From: Adiantum capillus-veneris
Taxonomy: Eukaryota; Streptophyta; Polypodiopsida; Polypodiales; Pteridaceae
NCBI GenBank assembly: GCA_014529385.2
Contig: CM043963.1
Coordinates: 73,391,912-73,455,911, forward strand
Direction of reading: 5' to 3'
Length of the DNA stretch: 64,000 bases
The notes under the pieces are model-generated. The model searched no databases and had not been told where the DNA came from. It worked only from the letters and a program-made list of their open reading frames with translations. Shown piece after piece: positions 23,223-31,155 of this stretch. The position numbers were made by a program, and so were the translations under genes. The number at the start of each line of letters is the position of its first letter. Within the stretch, counting starts at the first letter, position 1.

Positions 23223-23382
23223 CTTTGTAACTCTTGCAATTTTCATATTGATCCCCGCTGTAATCAACATGATTTGCTTCGGCAAATCATGCCTTTGAAT
23301 ATAATTTTTTGCATTGGGATGAGAAATCATTTTTTGGTGAAAGTGCCATTTTTTTTTTTAATGTCTTAAAAAAAGGGTACAT

Positions 23383-23390
23383 TATAAAAG
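23383..23390 (+). promoter_or_regulatory. TATA box of the 499-aa gene
   Basis: TATAAAAG in the context attaTAAAAGGGG lies 82 bp before ATG 23472. It is in the 249-bp gap after the preceding gene, so the second gene has its own promoter. Confidence 0.65.
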
Positions 23391-23471
23391 GGGGGCCACC
23401 TAACTCATTCACTATTTTCACTTTTGCAACTCCTGAGCTCCTCCACTCTCTATCCACACCCCAGGCTAAAC

Positions 23472-25048
23472 ATGGATGCTGCCACAGCCTCTGCATCTGT
23501 ACCCACATCCACCCCTTTGTCACGCTTCATCCTCTTCCTCGAGGACACCAAATACAAAGGGAAGTTGGACCTCCACACCTTTTTTACTCGTCTCCCTGAC
23601 CTTGACGCCACAATTGCCCTTCACATGGATGCATTTGAGGAGATTTCTGCGTTCATGGAGGAGCACATCATAAAATATTCTGTATCTATCCCCCCACATG
23701 CAGGGATCTGGGTGCCTTGCGATCTTTTGCGCTATATACACAAAGGTGATCGTCCATTCGCCAAGCGGTTGCAACGATTCCAAGAAATTGCAACCAATGC
23801 AGGCCATTACTTGGACAAGCAAGCCCCTGGGGTGTCAGCGCTCAAGAAGCGCAAGTTGGGGGTGGAGTACCTTTCTCGGCTTGCAACATTTATCTTCTTG
23901 GTGAGCGAGGAACCTGGTTTGGAGGAGCTCCGCTTACCACACCTTCAAGTTGGGTCCTTTATCAAGGACACCAAGGAGCAGCAGGTTATCCCCATGAACC
24001 CTGCAGCGGAAGGAAAAGCACACCAGCTGGAGTACCCTAGGGGTCTTGAGGAAGTGGTTGAGAAATCCATAGTTGCGGCTGGCCCTAGTGACACTCCAGT
24101 GCCACTACCACTGACGGATGTGGCTATCCCAGAGGTAGAAATTAGCCGCTTCTCCTCAGTGTTAGTGGATAGAGAGGAGTTTGTGTTCCTACATGATTTG
24201 GAAAAAGCATTTGGCCTGTGCATGGATGAATGCTTGAGCGTGCTATGCAACAGCAACAAATGTCCCTTAGACAATACGCCAGATGCCCTAGAAAGCAAGC
24301 TCTTGCAAGATGGGGACTCTGTTGCTGACACTATTGCAGTTGTATGTGCGGAGGTCCTGGCAGCAGAGCAGTTGCACGTGGCTGATGAAGATTTCCAAGC
24401 CACGCAAGCCAAGGTTGAGGCTGCTAGGATGCCTATGCCATTATGCAACCTCCCATCTGATGATCCAAAGCTTGTATCTGTGGTGCATGGGACCATTGAC
24501 TTGGATGCAAAGGGCAACAGGGAGGAGGATGACAAGGAGCAGAAGGTAAACTGTACCTAATTTTCATGTTACTATTTTATCCTTCGTTGTCTTTTTTCTC
24601 AACCTTCATCGGTTTATGACAGGATGTTGTGGAGGTTGATGATTTTGCTGCAACGACGGGTGGCAAGCGGACGGGCTTTGGACCTCAAGCTTCCCTTGCG
24701 CATTACCTCGGACAACTCCCCCCTGGCGATGTGGCCATTATCCATAATGAATTTACTCCCCAAGCCCATTTTATGACTTGGTCGTTAAAAGCTTTGAGCA
24801 AGTTTTTGTGTTTGAGTACCATTGCTCAAACTGCGCATCAAGTGTTCCTAGTGCGTAGATCCATTGTATGCACAGCGTTTGGCACTGGCTTTCGTGGTAA
24901 AGTGCTTGCCCAGATAGGGATACATGCTTCCATTGGCTCAACTGACCCAAATGCCAAAGCGCAGTCCCTCTTGACTGGGGAGTTGCCTTACGCGCAAAAT
25001 AGGCGCCAGGAAATGGTCAAAAAAATTCTGAACTCCTCAGATACATGA
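23472..25048 (+). CDS. Uncharacterised transposon protein (499 aa, two exons)
   Basis: The start is ATG 23472 (aaacATGG). Exon 1 is 23472-24545, the intron 24546-24622 (gtaaac...gacag), exon 2 24623-25048; phase 0. The product has no recognisable domain. Residues about 15-150 are a compact, mostly helical region (L-D-L-H-T-F-F-T-R-L-P-D, W-V-P-C-D-L-L-R-Y-I). The middle is acidic and loop-rich. The C-terminal 135 residues are again ordered (L-A-H-Y-L-G-Q-L-P-P-G-D-V-A-I-I-H, then A-H-Q-V-F-L-V-R-R-S). No signal peptide or membrane span is seen. It follows the BAH-like gene with its own TATA box and ends before the palindromic array. A transposition accessory role is possible but unsupported by homology. 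Confidence 0.7.
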
Positions 25049-25224
25049 TGTAAAATCACCGTGCTAGAAGGAATAAAAAATATTTGAAATTGTCTCTCTA
25101 TATTGCAAATTCTTTTCAATCTGATTTGTCAATCTTGAAAATTGTTTCAATTGGTGATATGAATTGTTTTTTGACTTTGTTATTTCAAGGTATGTAATTG
25201 CAGTTAAATTGAGTATAATTGTGA

Positions 25225-26411
25225 TTTTTAAGTACCCTAGGGGGTTAGATTAGCCTATAAGCTGCAAAAAATGCCTAGCCACAAGGACGCGCAAATGGCC
25301 CATCCATCAGTTTTGGATGGGCCATTTGCGCGCCCTTGTGGCCAGGCATTTTTTTGCCCCTTATAGGCCAATCTACCCCCTAGGGTACTTAAAAAGCACA
25401 AATTTATTGCAATGGATTGGTTTTGCAGCATTCATTTAATGCAACCTTTTTATGGCAATTCCAGTATATGTTCACACTCAAGGACACTAGAAAAGCTCAA
25501 ATCAATTATGAAATGAAGTTTCCAGCAAACTATCACTTACTTTAGTTCTACCTACTACACCCTTGCACCAAAAAGTCAAATTACATTGGACACTTGGTTT
25601 CCCAATATGTTATTTGTTTTGATATCCTATAAGGAATTCAAAGCTTGAAATGAACAAAAAAAAGGTGTCCATAAGGATCCATATAAAATATTGATGCAAA
25701 ACCAATCCATTGCAATAAATTTGTGCTTTTTAAGTACCCTAGGGGGTAGATTGGCCTATAAGGGGCAAAAAAAGGCCTGGCCACAAGGGCGCGCAAATGG
25801 CCCATCCATCAGTTTTGGATGGGCCATTTGCGCGCCCTTGTGGCCAGGCATTTTTTTGCCCCTTATAGGCCAATCTACCCCCTAGGGTACTTAAAAAGCA
25901 CAAATTTATTGCAATGGATTGGTTTTGCATCATTCATTTAAATGCAACCTTTTTATGGCAATTCCAGTATATGTTCACAGTCAAGGACACTTGAAAAGCT
26001 CAAATCAATTATGAAATGAAGTTTCCAGCAAACTATCACTTGCTTTAGCTCTACCTACTACACCCTTGCACCAAAAAGTCAAATTACATTGGACACTTGG
26101 TTTCCCAATATGTTATTTGTTTTGATATCCTATAAGGAATTCAAAGCTTGAAATGACCAAAAAAAAGGTGTCCATAAGGATCCATATAAAATATTGATGC
26201 AAAACCAATCCATTGCAATAAATTTGTGCTTTTTAAGTACCCTAGGGGGCAGATTGGCCTATAAGGGCCAAAAAAAGGCCTGGCCACAAGGGCGCGCAAA
26301 TGGCCCATCCATCAGTTTTGGATGGGCCATTTGCGCGCCCTTGTGGCCAGGCCTTTTTCTGCCCCTTGTAGGCTTATCTACCCCTAAGGTTACTTAAAAT
26401 GCACAAATTTA
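25225..26411. repeat. Array of three long palindromes, period about 503 bp
   Basis: Palindromes lie at about 25225-25399, 25692-25934 and 26194-26411, each centred on CCATCCATCAGTTTTGGATGG. The middle one has arms of about 115 bp that are nearly perfect: the same short peptide is encoded on both strands. Arms include AGTACCCTAGGGGG, TTGGCCTATAAGGG, GGCCACAAGGGCGCGC and AAATGGCCCATCC. The spacers between palindromes (25435-25691, 25937-26193) are near-identical direct repeats. The array sits exactly where the two gene pairs of the transposon converge, so transcripts running through from either side would form long hairpins. Confidence 0.92.
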
Positions 26412-26555
26412 CTGAAATTGACTACAATTACATACAGAACTTGAAATTACAAAGATAATAGACAGAGTAGACACAACTGTTGATCATATTGTCATTGGAA
26501 AGTCAAATCATTACAAAGATAAGGGTGTGCAATACAAAAAGAGGGGTAACTTCGG

Positions 26556-27452
26556 CTAATGCTCGAAGTCTCGTCGCAATCGTCGTGCAAGCTGCATATC
26601 TTTTGGCTGTATTGTCACTCGCTTTGCATGAATGGCACATAGGTTGGTATCTTCCAACACTGAAATGATGTGGGCCTCTGCAGCTTCTTGAATAGCCTCT
26701 AGCGCTATTGCTTGCATTCTATACTTATTTCCATAGCTTTGAAGCACTTCCTTCACAGTGCGAGCAAAGGGGGCGCGTCGAATCAAGAGCTCCGTCGTCT
26801 TCTGGTAGTGGCGGATTTCTGCAAATGCCCTTGCTATTTTTCGGCGCCGCTGCGGTTGTCTTGGGGGCACTTGCACATTTGCTGGCGGGCGGTGTGAAGG
26901 CTTCTTGAAAAACTTAGACTTGCGTCTGTTTACATGCTTAGGGGCTGGTTCTGCAGCCTGTTCTGATTCTTCCTCTTCCCTTGGTTGCCGATCTTGTCGT
27001 GTGGGGAGAGCTCCCTTGCCTTGAGGCAATGTTTTCCCCCCAACGGCCACCCGGTGTGTGCGCGGTATGTTTTCTCGCAGCCATGGTGGCTCACTCTCTG
27101 ATTCGGTGTCTGTATTGACCACCCGAGTCCTGGATGGTCCTGCTTGTGATTGGGGGCGCGACGGCTGCTCCCTATCGAACTCTGATGTTTGTTGGCCCTC
27201 TGCTTCTCTCCAGTGCTGGGCACGTTGCTTCATTCTCTTTCTAGGTGTTATATCTTGAGGAGGTGGAGATTCAACAGTCCTTGATGACTCTCGTGCCCTA
27301 CCACCATGCCCACTACCAGAAGAGTTCCTGGAACGGCCAGGTGTTCGTGGCCGTTTTCTTGTGCCTTTAAGCCATGACGGCTTCTCACATCCTTGGAGGG
27401 TGTTTTTGTTGGCAGGCGGATGCTCTTTCGCGGTTTGTTTGGTGCGCGCCAT
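26556..27452 (-). CDS. Histone H3-like protein with long N-terminal insertion (298 aa)
   Basis: It is intronless, with ATG at 27452. The protein begins M-A-R-T-K-Q-T-A, the exact H3 tail tip with K4, then leaves the H3 pattern (K-E-H in place of R-K-S, so no K9 context). Residues about 10-200 are a basic, Pro/Ser/Arg-rich extension with an acidic patch (E-E-E-E-S-E). Residues about 202-298 are a complete H3 fold: [16 protein letters not shown] (alpha N), [19 protein letters not shown] (alpha 2), [25 protein letters not shown]. Cys and His of the H3-H3 interface and the C-terminal helix are kept. Canonical H3 is 135 aa. Loop 1 lacks the insertion usual in plant CENH3. Its TATA box lies 59 bp upstream, within the 199-bp gap after the transposase gene. 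Confidence 0.93.
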   Translation of the reverse strand: MARTKQTAKEHPPANKNTLQGCEKPSWLKGTRKRPRTPGRSRNSSGSGHGGRARESSRTVESPPPQDITPRKRMKQRAQHWREAEGQQTSEFDREQPSRPQSQAGPSRTRVVNTDTESESEPPWLRENIPRTHRVAVGGKTLPQGKGALPTRQDRQPREEEESEQAAEPAPKHVNRRKSKFFKKPSHRPPANVQVPPRQPQRRRKIARAFAEIRHYQKTTELLIRRAPFARTVKEVLQSYGNKYRMQAIALEAIQEAAEAHIISVLEDTNLCAIHAKRVTIQPKDMQLARRLRRDFEH

Positions 27453-27510
27453 TTTGTTGGTAAGAGCTCACCTGTTCTTAAGAAATGAGTGATTTAAGAG
27501 AGCATGCAAT

Positions 27511-27518
27511 ATTTATAA
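27511..27518 (-). promoter_or_regulatory. TATA box and TGGGCC site of the H3-like gene
   Basis: The minus strand reads ATGGGCCCTTATAAATATT, about 60 bp before the ATG at 27452. TGGGCC/T (site II) elements are known in promoters of plant proliferation genes. Two GGGCCC blocks flank an AT stretch at about 27520-27541. This suggests separate, possibly cell-cycle-linked transcription; that is inference. Confidence 0.55.
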
Positions 27519-27651
27519 GGGCCCATTTAAAAAGGGCCCTGTTCACACTAATTTTTTTAAAAGAAGTATTATTTTTTAAATAAACATGTCGCTAAGAGTT
27601 GGACCCTGCGTTCACGTTTAGTGACTCGCGCAGTATCCACTTTGATCCTTG

Positions 27652-30542
27652 TCACACTCTGCATCGCCGCCATGCAGCATGCTTGGTGGGACCTTGCGAC
27701 ATTTTCCACTTGTTGCTATGCTCTTGACGACTCCATTTGCGCACTTCAATAGCAATCTTGGATTGTCGCGCACGCTCCATTGTGAGCTTACGAGCAAATG
27801 TTGTGCGAAAAAACCAGTTGAACATCTCCTCCAAATAATTGGATTGCACCATTCCACCACCATGTCGAGTATTTTTGAAGTACACTCCCCTTGCTCGATA
27901 ATGGGACTTCTCCATGCCTTGAGTGCTAAAAATTTCAAGCGATCCATACTTGTGCATAAAAAATGCACCATGCGCAAACAAGATATGCTGTTCACATGAG
28001 CAAACGATCCACATTAGTAAATAAAAACAATCCCTTGTAATGAATACACCATGAATGACTTACCATGTAATGTGTGATGTTATTTTCACCCCAAGAAAGG
28101 GTGAAGACCTTGGTAAAATCCACCAAAGCTTCTTGAAATGATTGCCGTTGTTCTTCTGTTGTGCTGTTAAGGCTCATAAGCTTGACCATTTTATCAAAAT
28201 GGGCCCAAACTTGCTTGCGCTTGTTTGCAAGCTCGCCATTTGAATCATTGTCAGTAGTAGCTTTGCATAACTCCTTCCAAAGCTCCCAAAGGTTACCTGC
28301 CTGCTGGTTGGAGCTGATTTGAGCATCATATCGACTTGGCTTTCCTTGGGAAACTTTCTTCAAAAAGTGTCTAGCTTTTTGTCCACTCATTGACACTTGT
28401 TGAGCAATTTCATGGGCCTCCCCTGTGTTCTTTCCAGCAACTATAGACACATTTCCACCATGACAGCCAATGGAATTCAAGAGTACCTCCACTCTTTCGA
28501 TCGCTTCGTGGGACTTTTCCAACGGTTTCATTGTGAAAGCATAGTCAATGTGGAGCTTCAATAGCCTATCAAAAATATGCATGAATGCGTGTAATGTACA
28601 AAAATGTACATTCGATAGAGGAAATCGAAAGATTGGATTCCAAGTGTGGTCCTTTTGATCACGGTCTGGGGCATTGAGCATGGGACATCTTAGAATAGAC
28701 GCTTCCCATTCTCTACCTTCATCTCCGACATCATGACAATCTAACCCTTGTTCTCCATGCCCTTGCCATGGAAGCATGTAACTGGCCTTTGCAGTGCTCT
28801 TATGTGATTTTTGTCCATTAGGTTTGTACCCTCGAGTGCAAAATGGACAAGGCATGAGAGAAGAAGCCCTTTGTTTGCAGCCAAGCAAACACTTTATGGT
28901 CTTCAAATCCCCACCTAAGTGCCACTCCACATCATAACTACCAAAGCCCTCAATCTCCAACTTCTGACCTGCAATTTGGGAGTGTATTACTTCTGTGATC
29001 CATGGAGTTCTCTCAAAAATCCACGAAAGTACTCCATTGGTCTCTTTGGGCACCTCAATAGCACCCAACCACCAAATGTCTTTCTCTGATTGCACGCTAA
29101 AAGATAGGGTGGGATATGGCTCGACTGAATCCCTTCGCTTGGTTTGCAGAAGGGCCTCGTTCATTAGAGTGACACTTAGCCTCTCTAACCTTCGGCCTTT
29201 CACTATTTGACACTCATCGAGTTTCAGCACAAAAGCGACTTTTGTGCCAAGCACTACAAAATAAATAGTGCTAAGACCTTAAACTTCAGCTTCTATGAAA
29301 AGAATAATACCAAAGAAAAAAGTAAAGTGTGTCACCTTCTTCAGGTAACTCGTAAAATCTAAGCATGGCTTCTTGAAGCCTTCTAAGATCCACGAAAATA
29401 TTGTTCCACATTGTGTAAGGAAAGCCCTTATTCGAAGGTCTTATGGATTGTTTCTTACCTTTTCCCCTTGTCTTTGTTGCGCACGAAGCATAAAGGGAAG
29501 TTGGCATTGTGTCCTCAATGTGTAGGTATGTCCCAATGCGGGAGAACACATCTTCGTTTGTGGCCTTCTTTGCGAGCTTGACCTTGTGAGGAACGGGAAA
29601 TAGGTTTTCCACAATGCCATATTCTTTGAGGGCATCCTTTAGGAGTTGAAAAATAGCCTGATAGGCTTTGGTGCTGATTCCAGCCTCATCACAAGCTTGT
29701 TGAATGTCATCATCATTAACCACATTTCTTAATTTACGCATAAGGTCCTTGGTGACTGCATCCTTAATGTGCTTACCTCCAGGTGATTGTAAGATAGAAA
29801 TAACGTCCTCGGTATTGAGACAACTAGTGAGAAGGTTGACTCGATTATCTTGGCTTGTTCCACCGCATGCCTCCTGGATGAAGTTTCTAGCAACAAATAA
29901 ACATAAATGTTAGAAAATAGTGTGAAGTAAGAATGCAGCATGCAAGTAAAGACCAAATCACCTTGTGGCTGTAACTCGTCGTTTGCGTGCTCCTCCGAAA
30001 TGTGCAAGAGTTTCAATGGATGAATACGGGCGTTTGCGTTCCCTTGCACCAAGGGGTGTTTCTTTCAAGTATGTGATGGTGTTGGTAAGCTTCTGGATGT
30101 GGGACTCCTTTTCTTGCATTTGTTGTTCAAGACTTTTAACTACCCTCTCTGAAGAGGCAACACTCTCTTGTAATGCCGTCGTCTTGAGGTGAAGAGCTTG
30201 ACATTCGTGCATCCACATATGCAAAGAAGCACCTACACCCATACACAGCCGCTTGCAATAGCCTAACAAGCCTGCTTCTCCCCTCCCAAGAAATTGAAGA
30301 AATGTGGAAAGGCTATTAAACGGTGGATGGAAGCGGATTATAGGATCGTAAGGGTACAAATGGCCATCCACCCAAATGTCAACATTGGTCTCACAAGCGG
30401 TGCGACGTTCCTGTGATGACCTTTGATCACCTTCACTAGTGGTCTTCGGTGCAAATGCCGTGGGTAAGCGAATATGTATGCTTTTGGTGTGCGGAGTACG
30501 TGGTGGTGGAAGCAAACCATTTGTGATGTCCGTGAGCACCAT
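27652..30542 (-). CDS. RAG1/Transib-type transposase-like protein (885 aa, four exons)
   Basis: Exons (minus strand): 30542-29962, 29886-29336, 29253-28064, 27987-27652. All introns are GT-AG and the frame is open throughout. ATG 30542 is in good context (ttccATGG); an upstream in-frame extension is low-complexity. Residues about 118-163 form a coiled coil. The core shows D390 (V-L-K-L-D-E-C), D493 (H-L-G-G-D-L-K), C513-x2-C516 (P-C-P-F-C), H775-x4-H780 (created by the last splice: H-Y-M-H-I-L-F-A-H) and E800 (S-T-Q-G-M-E-K-S-H). From the RAG1 literature: D600, D708, C727-x2-C730, H937-x4-H942, E962; here H-H and H-E spacings are identical and D-D differs by five. Role by analogy: DDE cleavage at the terminal repeats. 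Alternatives are a CMC-related or new DDE lineage. The C-terminus ends shortly after the E helix. Confidence 0.85.
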
Positions 30543-31133
30543 GGAAGCTGTTGCGTGAGGAAGCAAATGATGAAAAGATAGAGGGGGAAGGGTAGAGAGA
30601 CCGAGCAGGATGGGAGGAGAGAAGGAGGGAGGGAGGGGAGGGAGAGATTGGGGAGGAGGAGGAAGGTAGGGGCAGAGAGGGAGAGGAGAGGGAGAGGGAG
30701 GGAGGAGGGAGGAGGGAGGAGGATGAGAGAACAAAATGTTTATTACTTTTTGGGGGAAAAGATTTTTGAAAAAATGGACTTTCTAAGCTTGTGGGTTAAA
30801 AAATGGGTCAAAAAATGATTTTTGGATATGTATATATGTTGGGAGGGAGTTTTAAGTAAAATAAAAATAAAAATGATTTTTTTTTAAAAAAGTCAAATTT
30901 TGACTCTTTTTGCCCCACGGAATTGCTGATGTGGACACACCCCTATGCTTCCTTCACTTTAAAAAAGGCTAGAGAGAGAAAGCAACCTTTTAGGCCCACA
31001 TCCTACATTTGTCTAAAAAAAAGGCTAGAAAAGCCTACTCAAAACTACCTTCTTCAATGCCCTTGCCCCCTAAACCCCACACAACATTAGCCTTAATCCC
31101 TAAAAATTAGGATTCCTTACAAGGCCCATGCAA
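30543..31133 (-). other. Right subterminal region and leader of the transposase gene
   Basis: It includes a 150-bp purine-rich tract on the plus strand (30577-30725, gggagg/gagag repeats; a pyrimidine leader in the transcript), A/T-rich stretches with ttttttgaccc-like text similar in style to the left subterminal region, and TATATA near 30823-30830. No coding content is recognised. Confidence 0.5.
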
Positions 31134-31153
31134 GGTTCATATTTCTCCTAATG
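31134..31153 (-). repeat. Right terminal inverted repeat of the 10-kb transposon
   Basis: The minus strand reads CATTAGGAGAAATATGAACC, differing from the left end at one base. GC at 31154-31155 is the second target-duplication copy. Confidence 0.9.
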
Positions 31154-31155
31154 GC

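Larger units (their letters stand above)
21116..31153. mobile_element. 10,038-bp DNA transposon encoding a RAG1/Transib-type transposase and a histone H3-like protein
   Basis: The ends are inverted repeats: plus-strand start CATTAGGAAAAATATGAACC, and minus-strand start CATTAGGAGAAATATGAACC. Further inside is a second matched block, GGGATTAAGG followed by a T/C difference and TAAT. Flanks are ACACTGC on the left and GCTTCGTG on the right; counting GC once gives the frame H-E-A-V-W-V-D-E-E of the interrupted gypsy protein. The target duplication is therefore 2 bp (GC). Inside are two convergent gene pairs, plus-strand (21882-25048) and minus-strand (26556-30542), around a palindromic array (25225-26411). 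All four genes are free of stops after splicing at GT-AG sites. The superfamily is open: the catalytic-core spacing fits RAG1/Transib, but Transib makes 5-bp duplications while 2-3 bp fits the CACTA/CMC group. Confidence 0.9.

Noticed and set aside
25691-26397. Short open frames repeated on both strands (M-M-Q-N-Q-S-I-A...)
   Set aside because: They are identical on both strands because the DNA is palindromic; they are not genes.
26556-27452. Calling the H3-like protein a centromeric CENH3
   Set aside because: The fold lacks the loop-1 insertion usual in plant CENH3, keeps E-D-T-N-L-C-A-I-H of ordinary H3, and the gene sits inside a transposon. Residues such as A-I-Q-E-A-A-E alone are not enough.
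30577-30734. N-terminal Pro/Ser/Leu-rich extension of the transposase upstream of residue 1
   Set aside because: It is low-complexity translation of a purine/pyrimidine tract; the ATG at 30542 has better context and starts normal protein sequence.
21116-31153. A 5-bp target duplication as expected for Transib
   Set aside because: No 5-bp direct repeat fits the flanks; only the 2-bp GC model restores the interrupted frame.
21114-31155. Extending the terminal repeats to GCCATTAGG / CCTAATGGC
   Set aside because: The outer GC on each side is needed in the host frame, so it belongs to the target duplication rather than the element; the match is a coincidence of GC being self-complementary.
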